Assembly: GCF_016342405.1 (NCBI RefSeq)
Contig: NZ_JAEINN010000001.1
Span: 248,001 to 312,000, forward strand
From: Maridesulfovibrio ferrireducens
Lineage (GTDB): Bacteria > Desulfobacterota > Desulfovibrionia > Desulfovibrionales > Desulfovibrionaceae
Reading direction: 5' to 3'
Length of the DNA: 64,000 nucleotides
Of the stretch, positions 1 through 11,481 are shown piece by piece. Position 1 is the first letter of the stretch, and each line of letters opens with the position of its first letter. The translations under genes and the position numbers were made by a program. Under the pieces are notes generated by a model that was given only the letters and a program-made list of their open reading frames with translations, was not told the origin of the DNA and ran no database searches.

Positions 1-1
1 A

Positions 2-2959
<2,958 letters not shown>

Positions 2960-2981
2960 TCTCAGTACATTATGAATTAAA

Positions 2982-3018
2982 AAGCCCCCGGATTCGTTAA
3001 GTCGAATTCGGGGGCTTC
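2982..3018. terminator. Bidirectional terminator between por and the 3052-3642 gene
   Basis: Arms AAGCCCCCGGATTCG and CGAATTCGGGGGCTT form a stem of about 15 bp with one mismatch and a 6-nt loop. It is flanked by A and T runs so that it can serve por on the plus strand and the convergent gene on the minus strand. Confidence 0.85.
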
Positions 3019-3051
3019 CTAATGGCAAAGAAACCAAGTTTTGAGGCTTGT

Positions 3052-3642
3052 TTATGCTGAATTTTTCTTAAGCATAGTAAGTTCAGATTGAAGCAGGGCT
3101 AATTCTGATTGTTTCATTTTTAAAGATTCAGCAGCTTTTTCATCAGTGGAAGATTTTGCTCTGAGTTCTTGAATTTCAGTTTCTTTTTCTTCAATTTCTT
3201 TTTCTTTTTCGGCTATTTTATCAGAGCTTGCAGTTGAACCTTGGGCTGCTTCGCCTCCTTTAGCTCCGCCGGATTTTTGGGCTCCTTCTGGAGGTGGTCC
3301 TTCCCCTTTACCCTCTGGCGGACCCTCACCGTTTCCTCCGGGGGAAGGAGGCATGTCCTCAACTTTGGATGGATCAAGTCCGTGATCTTTAGCAAATTCA
3401 TCCATGGTTCCTTTCAAGTCTTCTTTCTGCTTGTCAGAAAGCTCAGAAGGATCGTCTGCTCCGTATTCATCAAGTTTTGATTTGAACAAAGTCATAGCTT
3501 CTGCGGAAATGGTAACAGTGTCTCCGGATTTCATTTTAGTTTGGATTAATTCTTCATCCTCAATTTGTTTTTGCTTAACAACTTGACCAGTGTCTAAAAC
3601 ACCATTAGCCATGCTGCCATCCAGTGATGAAATTCCAACCAT
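3052..3642 (-). CDS. Hypothetical protein with Pro/Gly-rich linker and C-terminal coiled coil
   Basis: A 196-residue protein of no family I recognise. The first 80 residues are polar and mildly acidic (residues about 45-80 are rich in Asp, Glu and Lys). Residues about 83-110 are a low-complexity run of Pro, Gly and Glu, followed by an Ala/Gly/Ser stretch. Residues about 128-193 have the Glu/Lys/Leu heptad character of a coiled coil. There is no signal peptide or membrane segment, so a cytoplasmic or non-classically secreted location is most likely. AAGGAGG lies a few bases before the ATG, supporting the start. It stands alone between two terminators, so it is probably monocistronic. Function unknown. 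Confidence 0.8.
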   Translation of the reverse strand: MVGISSLDGSMANGVLDTGQVVKQKQIEDEELIQTKMKSGDTVTISAEAMTLFKSKLDEYGADDPSELSDKQKEDLKGTMDEFAKDHGLDPSKVEDMPPSPGGNGEGPPEGKGEGPPPEGAQKSGGAKGGEAAQGSTASSDKIAEKEKEIEEKETEIQELRAKSSTDEKAAESLKMKQSELALLQSELTMLKKNSA

Positions 3643-3942
3643 GAAAACCTCCTTTTTTAGAATATAAAAAGTTGTAGATGATGTTTTTAAGCAAGTTTAT
3701 GACCAAGTTGTATTAAGAATTATAAAGCTGAATAAAGTTAAAAAAATAAGCTTAAGCAGTCTTTACTTTTCTATATGATTTCAGTGAGAAGTAGTGTGGA
3801 ATACTTTTTGTCGATGTGTGGAAGATATGAAATAGTAATATTTCAATATATATAGCTAAATTTAGTGAATATTAAAAAAACCGCCTCGGTTGAGGCGGTT
3901 TTTAACGTAATTTATTTGTCAAACAATAAAATTTAATTGTTA
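3643..3942. other. Intergenic stretch: promoter side of the 3052-3642 gene plus terminator
   Basis: A 300-base AT-rich spacer. The half next to 3643 must hold the promoter and the ribosome site of the minus-strand gene, but no -35/-10 pair stands out. The other half holds the rimK terminator at 3874-3903. No open frame with a ribosome site was seen. Confidence 0.6.
3874..3903 (-). terminator. Terminator of the rimB-rimK unit
   Basis: ACCGCCTC and GAGGCGGT arms around a short loop, with A and T runs on both sides. It lies 40 bases after the rimK stop on the minus strand. Confidence 0.85.
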
Positions 3943-4848
3943 CTAGCCGCGGCCCTTAGTTTTTGTTTTACCAGGCTTGGCGTTTTTTTCAATGTAAGCG
4001 ATGAGTTTTCCAGCGACATCTTTTCCGGTAGTTTTTTCTATACCTTCCAGTCCAGGGGAGGAATTTACTTCCATAACAACCGGGCCGTGTTTTGAGCGCA
4101 GTATATCAACTCCGCAAAAGCCCAGACCCATAATTTTGGCACTGCGCACAGCTGTTGAACGTTCTTCAGGAGTAATACTGATAAGTGAAGCTGTTCCCCC
4201 CTGATGAAGGTTGGATCTAAAGTCTCCTTCGCGGCCTTGACGCTTCATGGAAGCAATGACTTTATCACCTATGATCAGGCAACGGATGTCAGAACCGGAT
4301 GCTTCGGCGATGAATTCCTGCACTAAAATATTGGCTTTTAATCCCTTGAAAGCTTCAATGATACTTGCAGCGGTGTTTTTTGTTTCCGCCAAAACAACAC
4401 CTTTGCCTTGAGTTCCTTCTAAAAGCTTAATGACCAACGGCGCACCGCCTACGATGTTGACAAGGTCATCAGTATATTTTGTGGAATGAGCGAAAGCTGT
4501 TACCGGCAGTCCGATTCCTTTTCTCGCTAGAAGTTGCAGACTTCTTAGTTTGTCGCGTGATCGGGTTATAGCTACTGACTCATTTACACAGTAAATTCCC
4601 ATCATTTCGAACTGGCGGACGACTGCACAACCGTAAAAGGTGATAGAGGCCCCGATACGCGGGATTATTGCATCAAATCCCTCAAGCTTTTCCCCTTTGT
4701 AGAGGATGCTGGGATTATGCGAGGTTATATTCATATAGCAACGCAAGGGATTTATTACATGGACTTCATGACCTCGTTCTTCGCAGGAGCGAACAAGGGA
4801 AGACGTCGAGTAAAGTTCTTTTTTGCGTGAAAGAATGCCAATTTTCAT
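3943..4848 (-). CDS. rimK: RimK-family ATP-grasp alpha-L-glutamate ligase
   Basis: ATP-grasp ligase of the RimK family, which in other bacteria adds glutamate residues to the C-terminus of ribosomal protein S6; some relatives modify other substrates. The 301-residue protein starts MKIGILSRK and has the usual N-terminal preATP-grasp domain, then the ATP-grasp fold with a basic nucleotide-binding stretch around residues 130-180 ([17 protein letters not shown]) and the metal-binding [12 protein letters not shown] near the C-terminus. I chose the ATG at 4848 because GGAG precedes it at good spacing and it matches the family N-terminus; the longer frame back to 4932 runs into the upstream gene. 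One base separates it from the retropepsin-like gene upstream, so the two are co-transcribed and probably translationally coupled. No rimA-like acetyltransferase is nearby. Confidence 0.93.
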   Translation of the reverse strand: MKIGILSRKKELYSTSSLVRSCEERGHEVHVINPLRCYMNITSHNPSILYKGEKLEGFDAIIPRIGASITFYGCAVVRQFEMMGIYCVNESVAITRSRDKLRSLQLLARKGIGLPVTAFAHSTKYTDDLVNIVGGAPLVIKLLEGTQGKGVVLAETKNTAASIIEAFKGLKANILVQEFIAEASGSDIRCLIIGDKVIASMKRQGREGDFRSNLHQGGTASLISITPEERSTAVRSAKIMGLGFCGVDILRSKHGPVVMEVNSSPGLEGIEKTTGKDVAGKLIAYIEKNAKPGKTKTKGRG

Positions 4849-4849
4849 A

Positions 4850-5338
4850 TCATTCTCCGGAAACGGATTTCTTTTTATGCACAGCGGCCAAATCTTTTCC
4901 CAAAATATAGGAACGATGAGGATCAACCACAAATATTTGTGTCATAGCAGTGCGTCCCAGAAGCATTCTGAACTTCATGGTATCGCGGTTGGTTAATGTA
5001 ACTTCTATATTCCAGGTACGGTGGCCCATAGTGATCGGGGTCATGATGACAGTCCGTTTTTCAACACCTCCACCGGAATTAGTCACGCGGCGAATGTCTA
5101 CTACAGGGGCTTCACAGAATAATTCGATGTCTCTTCTTCTTTGCGCAGGATGGATGCCGAAACGAATCCAGCGATTACCTTCCCGCTCGAAGATCTCTTG
5201 TTGAAAAGAATGCAGGCAGGATGTTTTTGCGCCCGTATCAACTTTGGCCTTAATTGCAGGGATTCCCAGTTCCGGGAAACTGGCCCATTCCCGCCAGCCA
5301 ATGATCGTTCTGCCATATACTGTCTCTGGTCGCTTCAC
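4850..5338 (-). CDS. rimB: RimB-type retropepsin-like protease (ATP-dependent zinc protease family, PF05618)
   Basis: A 162-residue protein of the family long annotated as 'ATP-dependent zinc protease' and now regarded as a retropepsin-like aspartic protease; in Pseudomonas the homologue RimB works with RimK. The hallmarks are IGWREW near residues 13-18, the catalytic-type DTGAKTS at 34-40, and the second conserved block MLLGRTAM at 125-132. It has no signal peptide, so it is cytoplasmic. It is the first gene of a two-gene unit with rimK, one base apart. The family assignment is firm; the substrate in this organism is unknown. Confidence 0.88.
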   Translation of the reverse strand: MKRPETVYGRTIIGWREWASFPELGIPAIKAKVDTGAKTSCLHSFQQEIFEREGNRWIRFGIHPAQRRRDIELFCEAPVVDIRRVTNSGGGVEKRTVIMTPITMGHRTWNIEVTLTNRDTMKFRMLLGRTAMTQIFVVDPHRSYILGKDLAAVHKKKSVSGE

Positions 5339-5561
5339 TCTGTGCTCCTGTTTTGTCGTTCAAGCGCATATTTAATAGATGAATGGACAGTTTATCAATT
5401 TTAAATGTATTTCAGCAAACAATATTAATAAAGCTTGAAAGTCAGAACGAGGAAGTGGATAAAGCTCGTTGTCTTAAAATGCAAGAGAAATATATAAGGC
5501 TCATTAATCGTGTTTTTGCTGACTTTAGGCGACAACATGCATATGCACATTAAAGGAGAGA
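5339..5561. promoter_or_regulatory. Divergent promoter region between rimB and the CysH-like gene
   Basis: About 220 AT-rich bases between divergently transcribed units, so promoters in both directions must lie here. A palindromic GCATATGC at about 5539-5546 precedes the AAAGGAG ribosome site of the plus-strand gene. I cannot assign -35/-10 boxes with confidence. Confidence 0.5.
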
Positions 5562-6257
5562 ATGTTTGATATGATTACAGCAAATTCCCCGCTGGATGAA
5601 AAAGTAGCAGATACTGCCTCTAAAATGAAAACTGTTTTACTTGAGCATGACCCGTCAAAAATTGCGGTTGCATGGACTGGCGGAAAAGATTCCACAGTCG
5701 TTCTTGCCATATGGCGCGAAGTTCTTAAGGCTGAAGGACTGTTTAATCCTTTATCTTTTTCTATTGATACAGGTGTTAAGTTCCCTGAGGTTATGGCATT
5801 CAGAGATCGCTTGGCGCAAGAGTGGGACATTGATTTAAAAGTGCTTCGTCCTGAAGTGAATATAAAAACATACCCTGTAGCAAAAGATACAGTTTCCTGC
5901 TGCCGCGATTTAAAAATAAAGCCGCTTCAAAAAGCGTTGGCAGAATATGACATTCAGGTTTTAATCACCGGGATCCGGCGTGATGAGCATCCGAGCAGGT
6001 CAACTAGAGAGGCTTTTGAAAAGCGGGAAAATCCAGATCATATTTTACTTAATCCTATTCTCGAGTGGACAGAGATGGATATATGGTCCTTTATTACTAT
6101 GCACGCAATTCCCTATTGTGAACTTTACGATCAAGGATATAGATCGCTTGGATGCCAGCCTTGCACCGTATTGGGCGATGGCGGGAGCGAACGGCAGGGA
6201 CGAAGTGAAGATAAAGAAAAAAATCTGGAATTACTAACATCACTGGGATATTTCTAA
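5562..6257 (+). CDS. CysH-like (PAPS/APS reductase family) adenine-nucleotide alpha-hydrolase protein
   Basis: A 231-residue member of the PAPS/APS reductase (CysH/CysD) superfamily. The PP-loop TGGKDS is at residues 39-44 and GIRRDEHPSR at 137-146, matching the nucleotide-binding Arg block. Cys113-Cys114 and Cys198/Cys201 (GCQPCT) match the four cysteines that hold the [4Fe-4S] cluster of plant/bacterial APS reductases. The C-terminal ECG(L/I)H motif with the catalytic cysteine is missing: the protein ends with a charged stretch. It may therefore not be a normal sulfonucleotide reductase. AAAGGAGAG sits very close to the ATG at 5562; the next ATG, at 5571, is an alternative start with better spacing. 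Its TAA overlaps the next gene's ATG (TAATG), so the two are translationally coupled. Confidence 0.82.
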   Translation: MFDMITANSPLDEKVADTASKMKTVLLEHDPSKIAVAWTGGKDSTVVLAIWREVLKAEGLFNPLSFSIDTGVKFPEVMAFRDRLAQEWDIDLKVLRPEVNIKTYPVAKDTVSCCRDLKIKPLQKALAEYDIQVLITGIRRDEHPSRSTREAFEKRENPDHILLNPILEWTEMDIWSFITMHAIPYCELYDQGYRSLGCQPCTVLGDGGSERQGRSEDKEKNLELLTSLGYF

Positions 6258-6967
6258 TGAAAATTAATTTTTGTGACGCAACATATGAAGTAGATAGCTC
6301 GTGGGACTCTTTTTTTACTACTGAAAAGCTGATTTTGCTTAAATATATCGAGTTTGCGGTGGGGACTAATTTTACTCCTCCGGCTGAGAGGGTGTTGCGT
6401 TTTACGCAAGTGAATCTCGATAAGGTTCGGGTCGTTATTATCGGACAAGACCCATATCCACAGCCCGGAGTTGCTACAGGACGTTCGTTTGAAGTCGGGA
6501 ATATTGACCATTGGGCAGATCTTAAGCGAAATGCGTCATTGATGAATATGCTTAAGCTGTTTCATAAAAATTATACCGGAGCATCTGAGATCGGTGCTAT
6601 CAGTAAGGTCCGTGAAGATATTGATGCCGGACTTTTTCCCATCCTTCCGCCGACTGAATTATTCACTCATTTCGAAGAGCAGGGCGTATTAATGCTCAAT
6701 GCCGCTTTTACCTGTGAAATTGATAATTCAGGTAGCCATACTGAGAAGTGGCAACATTTTTCCACAGAATTATTGACTTTTATCAGTGATAAAAAGCCGC
6801 AAGCAAAATGGTTCCTCTGGGGAAAAGATGCTCAAGAATTTTGTTCGTTTGTGCCGGACTCTCAAAAACTTACAAGTTATCATCCCCGCCTGTTCGATCA
6901 AAAAGAAGGTTCATTCATAAAGGAAAATCATTTCGCAAAATGCCCAGAAATAAACTGGGTCGAATGA
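6257..6967 (+). CDS. Uracil-DNA glycosylase-superfamily protein (divergent family 1)
   Basis: A 236-residue protein with the uracil-DNA glycosylase fold signature. Motif GQDPYPQPGVATGRSF (residues 63-78) corresponds to GQDPYH of family 1 enzymes, with the water-activating Asp at 65 but Pro in place of the usual His at 68. MLNAAFT (146-152) matches the uracil-recognition Asn block, and SYHP (207-210) matches the catalytic His motif (HPSP in Ung). The overall layout fits an Ung relative that excises uracil or another damaged base, but the substrate is not certain. It is coupled by TAATG overlap to the CysH-like gene upstream, an unusual partner. A palindromic hairpin lies 65 bases downstream. 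Confidence 0.75.
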   Translation: MKINFCDATYEVDSSWDSFFTTEKLILLKYIEFAVGTNFTPPAERVLRFTQVNLDKVRVVIIGQDPYPQPGVATGRSFEVGNIDHWADLKRNASLMNMLKLFHKNYTGASEIGAISKVREDIDAGLFPILPPTELFTHFEEQGVLMLNAAFTCEIDNSGSHTEKWQHFSTELLTFISDKKPQAKWFLWGKDAQEFCSFVPDSQKLTSYHPRLFDQKEGSFIKENHFAKCPEINWVE

Positions 6968-7031
6968 TTTTTAAATCTTTAAAAGAATTTTCTTTTTAAG
7001 TACGCTTCTTTAATTAAAAAGTTTTGGGATT

Positions 7032-7060
7032 CTTAAACCCTTTTCCCAAAAGGGTTTAAG
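7032..7060. repeat. Perfect palindromic hairpin, 13-bp stem, followed by CTGCCGGAGG
   Basis: CTTAAACCCTTTT, a 3-base loop CCC, then AAAAGGGTTTAAG. No T run follows, so it is a poor intrinsic terminator. The layout (palindrome plus CTGCCGGAGGCC) resembles an intergenic palindromic repeat I associate with Desulfovibrionaceae genomes, but only this copy is in the window. Confidence 0.55.
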
Positions 7061-7178
7061 CTGCCGGAGGCCATTCTTTTCTTAGTACTGGCTATGGTTG
7101 GCTCCGTGGCTGATATATATTATGCTCCTGCTCACGCATTTTTAGTTAATCGCGATAATTGAATAAATCAGGTGAAAA

Positions 7179-8255
7179 ATGATCAATAGAAAAAAGACTC
7201 GTGAACTGTTCATAGGGAACGTGGGAATCGGCGGAGACAATCCTATCCGTGTTCAGTCCATGTGTAATACCGATACTCGTAACGTGCTTACTACCGGAAC
7301 GCAGATCAATGCTCTGGCAGAGGCGGGTTGTGAGATTGTGCGGGTAGCTGTGCCGGACGAAGAAGCGGCCGCCGCTTTGGTGGAAATTCGTAAGAATTCT
7401 CCTGTCCCATTGATTGCGGATATTCATTTTGACTATCGTCTTGCCCTTGCTGCGATTGATGCCGGAATTGACGGACTGCGTATCAATCCCGGTAACATAG
7501 GCGGAGAAGATAAGGTTGATGCTGTTGTTTCAGCGGCAAAAGACCGCAGAGTTCCTATCCGCATCGGGGTTAACGGCGGTTCACTGGACAAGGCACTGCT
7601 TGCCAAGTATGGCGGACCCACACCAGAAGCAATGGTGGAAAGTGCTTTGGAACATGTGGCTCTTCTTGAAAAAAGAAATTTTCATGATATTAAAATATCG
7701 CTGAAATCCTCCTCCGTTTTGAACACCATAGCCGCTTATAAATTACTGTCTGAGAAGGTTGATTATCCTCAGCACGTAGGCATCACCGAGGCCGGAACTC
7801 TTGTTCGCGGAGCGGTAAAGTCTGCGGTGGGACTTGGTATTTTATTCTGGGAAGGTCTGGGCGACACCATGCGTGTTTCACTGACCCATGATCCTGTTGC
7901 CGAAGTGGGAGTTGCGTGGGAAATTCTGCGCGCGCTTGGTCTTCGTGAAAGAGGGCCTGAGATTGTGTCGTGTCCTACCTGCGGAAGAACAGAAATAAAT
8001 CTTATTGAACTGGCTCAGCAGGTAGAAGAAAATCTGCGTGGTGTTAAGGATGTGTTTACCGTTGCCGTTATGGGTTGCGTTGTAAACGGACCGGGAGAAG
8101 CTCGCGAAGCTGATATCGGTATTGCCGGAGGCCGTGATCTAGGTATTATTTTTAGAAAAGGTGAAGTTGTCCGCAAGATTCGGGGGGCTGAAAACCTTTT
8201 GCCCGAATTTATGAAAGAGATCGAATCATTTTTGGAAGAAAAAAGAGGAAAATAA
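7179..8255 (+). CDS. ispG: 4-hydroxy-3-methylbut-2-en-1-yl diphosphate synthase
   Basis: IspG (GcpE) makes HMBPP from methylerythritol cyclodiphosphate, the penultimate step of the MEP isoprenoid pathway; it is a cytoplasmic [4Fe-4S] enzyme. The 358-residue protein has the N-terminal TIM-barrel signature IRVQSMCNTDTRN (about 24-36) and the C-terminal cluster cysteines CPTCGR (about 266-271) and VMGCVVNGPGEA (about 289-300). It is the two-domain bacterial form of normal length. It heads a seven-gene block and abuts proS with no gap (stop 8253-8255, ATG 8256). Dxs and IspA of the same pathway end the block. Confidence 0.97.
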   Translation: MINRKKTRELFIGNVGIGGDNPIRVQSMCNTDTRNVLTTGTQINALAEAGCEIVRVAVPDEEAAAALVEIRKNSPVPLIADIHFDYRLALAAIDAGIDGLRINPGNIGGEDKVDAVVSAAKDRRVPIRIGVNGGSLDKALLAKYGGPTPEAMVESALEHVALLEKRNFHDIKISLKSSSVLNTIAAYKLLSEKVDYPQHVGITEAGTLVRGAVKSAVGLGILFWEGLGDTMRVSLTHDPVAEVGVAWEILRALGLRERGPEIVSCPTCGRTEINLIELAQQVEENLRGVKDVFTVAVMGCVVNGPGEAREADIGIAGGRDLGIIFRKGEVVRKIRGAENLLPEFMKEIESFLEEKRGK

Positions 8256-9998
8256 ATGCGTTTAAGCCGTTTTTACATACCAACATTGAAAGAAGATCCT
8301 TCCGACGCGGAAGTTGTTTCACATAAACTTCTCATGCGTGCAGGGATGATCCGTAAAGTTACCAGTGGAATTTACAACTATCTGCCTCTCGGACTTAAAT
8401 CCTTGAACAAAGTTGCAAATATCGTTCGCGAAGAAATGAACCGTGCTTACGCTCTCGAAGTGCTGATGCCTATGGTTCAGCCCGGTGATTTGTGGCAGGA
8501 AACAGGCCGTTGGGATTTTTACGGAAGTGAACTCCTCAGAGTGAAAGACCGTCACGGGCGTGACTATTGCCTCGGACCTACGCACGAAGAAGTTGTGACT
8601 GACCTAGTTCGTGGCGAAGTTAAATCATACAAACAGCTTCCGATTAATCTGTATCAGATTCAGACCAAATTCCGTGACGAAATCCGTCCCCGTTTCGGCC
8701 TGATGCGCGGTCGCGAATTTGTTATGAAAGATGCCTATTCCTTTGATAAGGATGAAGCCGGAGCAGAAGAATCCTATCGCTTGATGTTTGAAGCGTATAA
8801 AAAAATATTCTCCCGTATCGGGCTGCGTTTCCGTCCTGTTCAGGCTGATTCCGGTGCTATCGGTGGTGACTTTTCGCATGAATTTCATGTTCTTGCTGAT
8901 ACCGGTGAAGATACAATCGCCGTTTGTTTGAATGAGAAATGCGAGTACGCTGCCAACCTTGAAAAAGCTAAAGTGAATGCTCCGGCAGATGACAGCGCAA
9001 GTAAAGCTGAGTGTCCTGCAATTGAAGAAATTGCGACACCCGGTACACATACTGTTGAAGAAGTCTGTGCATTTCTTGAAATTTCTGCTGACAAGCTTGT
9101 TAAAACTTTGCTGTTTAACGTTGACGGTGAGCCTGTTGCGGCCCTTGTTCGCGGTGACCGTGAAATTAACGACGTTAAGCTTAGAAATCTTATGGGTGGA
9201 AATGAGATTGATCTTGCTTCCGAAGATGAGGTTAAAGAATGGACAGGCGCTCCTGTCGGCTTTGCCGGACCTGTTGGTCTGAAGGTAAAACGTATTTTTG
9301 CAGACCATGAACTTTGCGCTTCAACCGACTGGGTTGCCGGTGCAAACAAGGGTGATACTCATATCAAGCATCTCTCTCTTGGTCGCGATTGTAAGATTGA
9401 AAATTTTGCAGATCTTCGCGTCATTACCGAAAGTGACCCCTGCCCTGATTGCGGCGGTAAGATTGAGTTCACTAAAGGTATCGAAGTCGGGCATGTTTTC
9501 AAGCTCGGTGAGAAGTATTCCAAAGCAATGGATGCTACTTTCCTTGATGAAAATGGCAAGAGTAAACCAATGATCATGGGTTGTTATGGTATAGGGGTTT
9601 CCCGTATAATGGCTTCTGCTATTGAGCAGAATAATGATGAGAGCGGAGCTATTTTCCCTCCAGCCATCGCTCCTTTTGAACTTTGCTTGATCTCACTAGG
9701 CGGCAAAGACCTAGCCGTTGGCGAAAAAGCCGAAGAACTCTACGGACAGCTCATGGAAATGGGTATCGATGTTGCTTATGATGACCGCAAAGAAAGGCCC
9801 GGCGTAAAATTCGCTGATGCTGATCTTATCGGCTATCCAATGCAGCTCGTGCTTGGCGGAAAAGGACTCAAAAACGGAATTGTTGAAGCTAAGAATCGCA
9901 AAACCGGCGAAAAAATTGAGCTTCCGCTTGAAGGTTTCGCAGAAGCATTCACCGCATGGCGCGCAGAAATCTGGCAGTCATGGGGACTTACTTTATAG
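8256..9998 (+). CDS. proS: Prolyl-tRNA synthetase
   Basis: Class II aminoacyl-tRNA synthetase charging tRNA-Pro in the cytoplasm. The 580-residue length with a central insertion (about 220-390) marks the prokaryotic type carrying the INS editing domain that hydrolyses Ala-tRNA-Pro. Class II motif 2 appears at about 140-160 ([21 protein letters not shown], here in part) and motif 3 as [12 protein letters not shown] (about 440-451). The C-terminal anticodon-binding domain carries [18 protein letters not shown]. The preceding gene supplies AGAGGAAAATAA as ribosome site across the junction. A long perfect hairpin follows 12 bases after the stop. Confidence 0.97.
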   Translation: MRLSRFYIPTLKEDPSDAEVVSHKLLMRAGMIRKVTSGIYNYLPLGLKSLNKVANIVREEMNRAYALEVLMPMVQPGDLWQETGRWDFYGSELLRVKDRHGRDYCLGPTHEEVVTDLVRGEVKSYKQLPINLYQIQTKFRDEIRPRFGLMRGREFVMKDAYSFDKDEAGAEESYRLMFEAYKKIFSRIGLRFRPVQADSGAIGGDFSHEFHVLADTGEDTIAVCLNEKCEYAANLEKAKVNAPADDSASKAECPAIEEIATPGTHTVEEVCAFLEISADKLVKTLLFNVDGEPVAALVRGDREINDVKLRNLMGGNEIDLASEDEVKEWTGAPVGFAGPVGLKVKRIFADHELCASTDWVAGANKGDTHIKHLSLGRDCKIENFADLRVITESDPCPDCGGKIEFTKGIEVGHVFKLGEKYSKAMDATFLDENGKSKPMIMGCYGIGVSRIMASAIEQNNDESGAIFPPAIAPFELCLISLGGKDLAVGEKAEELYGQLMEMGIDVAYDDRKERPGVKFADADLIGYPMQLVLGGKGLKNGIVEAKNRKTGEKIELPLEGFAEAFTAWRAEIWQSWGLTL

Positions 9999-10010
9999 TT
10001 TAGGGAATCC

Positions 10011-10050
10011 AGAGAGGCGGAATCTTTTTTAAAAAAGGTTCCGCCTCTCT
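10011..10050. terminator. Long hairpin between proS and xseA (possible terminator/attenuator)
   Basis: Arms AGAGAGGCGGAA (10011-10022) and TTCCGCCTCTCT (10039-10050) are perfect inverted repeats, and the interior TTTTTTAAAAAA also pairs. A T-rich run follows at 10062-10069. It could end proS transcripts or reduce expression of the downstream block. Confidence 0.65.
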
Positions 10051-10077
10051 GATCGCCTAAGTTTTTTTTCGTCATAT

Positions 10078-11481
10078 ATGAAAATATTTTCAGTCAGTGA
10101 TATCACCCGCGCCGTTAAGGACGTTCTGGAAGCCGAGTTCCCTTTTATATGGGTAAAAGGACAGGTCACTAATCTTGCACGTCCTGCATCCGGCCACATT
10201 TATTTTACGCTTACTGATGGTGAGGCTGGGATTTCTGTTGTCTGGTTCAAGGGCAATCAGCGGGACAGTGTAGGTGAAGGTCCGGCTGGGAGTCCTGCCG
10301 AGGAAACCGAGAGGATCAATCCTCTGACGGGCGAAGTTGAGTCCGGCGGAACGCTTAAGATTGAGGACGGCATGGAGATTCTCTGCGCCGGACATATGAA
10401 TGTCTATCCACCTCGGGGATCATATCAGCTTATTGCAGAGCTTATTCAAGAGCAGGGCGTCGGTGATTTAAGATTGGCTTTTGAAGCTATGAAACGCAAG
10501 CTCGCTGATAAAGGATATTTTTCTGAAGACCGCAAAATGGAGATTCCGCGTTCTCCGTCAAAAGTTGCGGTGGTAACGGCTCCTTCGGGCGCGGCCATAA
10601 TGGATTTTCTGCGTATAGCAGAAGGGCGCGGAACCGGTGCTGAGATCAGAATTTATCCTTCTCTGGTTCAGGGAGATAAAGCACCTGCTCAGATTGCTAA
10701 AGCTATTGATAAAGTTTGCGATGATGGATGGGCGGAAGTTCTCGTACTCATTCGCGGCGGCGGTTCTCTGGAGGATTTGTGGGCGTTTAATACCGAGTCT
10801 GTTGCTGATGCGCTTTTCAGGTCAAATGTTCCCGTTGTCTGCGGAGTCGGGCATGAAGTTGATACGTCCATTGCAGATTATGTTGCTGATAAACGGGTTG
10901 CAACTCCCAGTCATGCCGCTCAGGAACTCTGGCTCAGACGCGAAACTCTTATGCAGGGCGTGGATGAGCTGGAAAGCAAGCTGATCCGCAGTTATGATAA
11001 TTTTTTGAAAGTCCGTAAGTCCAGCCTTGAAACGTTGCGGAAAGGGCTGTCGTGGCTTTCACCTTCGCAGAGAATTGATAGACTTCTTGAATCGTTCAGT
11101 GATGAACAGTTGAGACTCAAAAGAGGCGCAGATCTTTTTGTAGAGCGTAAGACTTCGGAACTTGGCGCGTTGGTGTATAGGCTGTGCTGTTCCTTTGATG
11201 AAAGGCGTTTTGATAGTCTTAATAAAGAATTATCCGACCTTTCAGCCAGACTTGAGAGAAGCGGAAAAGTTTTTATAGATAATAAAATTTCTGAATTTGA
11301 CAACATAGCTAATTCCCTGCGAATGCTTGATCCTGAGATGCCGCTCGAACGTGGATATAGCCTTGTTACCGTTGAGAAGAGCGGAACCTTTTTGCGAAGC
11401 CCTGATGAAGTTGTGGATGGCGACGGACTTTTTGTTCGAGTGAAGTCTGGAGAAATACGTGCGAAAGTTGCGATCAAATGA
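10078..11481 (+). CDS. xseA: Exodeoxyribonuclease VII large subunit
   Basis: Catalytic subunit of ExoVII, a cytoplasmic metal-independent single-strand exonuclease acting with XseB. 467 residues, close to the usual 450. An OB-fold occupies residues 1-110 (FPFIWVKGQVTNL, SGHIYFTL) with an extra Gly/Glu-rich insertion at about 62-98. The catalytic domain has VVTAPSGAAIMDF (about 164-176), RGGGSLEDLWAFN (about 225-237) and VGHEVDTS. A long helical region follows, then a conserved ERGYSLV near the end. Starts at the ATG 25 bases after the proS hairpin. The last codon overlaps the next ATG (ATGA). Confidence 0.96.
   Translation: MKIFSVSDITRAVKDVLEAEFPFIWVKGQVTNLARPASGHIYFTLTDGEAGISVVWFKGNQRDSVGEGPAGSPAEETERINPLTGEVESGGTLKIEDGMEILCAGHMNVYPPRGSYQLIAELIQEQGVGDLRLAFEAMKRKLADKGYFSEDRKMEIPRSPSKVAVVTAPSGAAIMDFLRIAEGRGTGAEIRIYPSLVQGDKAPAQIAKAIDKVCDDGWAEVLVLIRGGGSLEDLWAFNTESVADALFRSNVPVVCGVGHEVDTSIADYVADKRVATPSHAAQELWLRRETLMQGVDELESKLIRSYDNFLKVRKSSLETLRKGLSWLSPSQRIDRLLESFSDEQLRLKRGADLFVERKTSELGALVYRLCCSFDERRFDSLNKELSDLSARLERSGKVFIDNKISEFDNIANSLRMLDPEMPLERGYSLVTVEKSGTFLRSPDEVVDGDGLFVRVKSGEIRAKVAIK

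Noticed and set aside
8625-9308. 227-codon minus-strand frame inside proS
   Set aside because: Antisense to conserved proS sequence, no ribosome site, no recognisable protein features.
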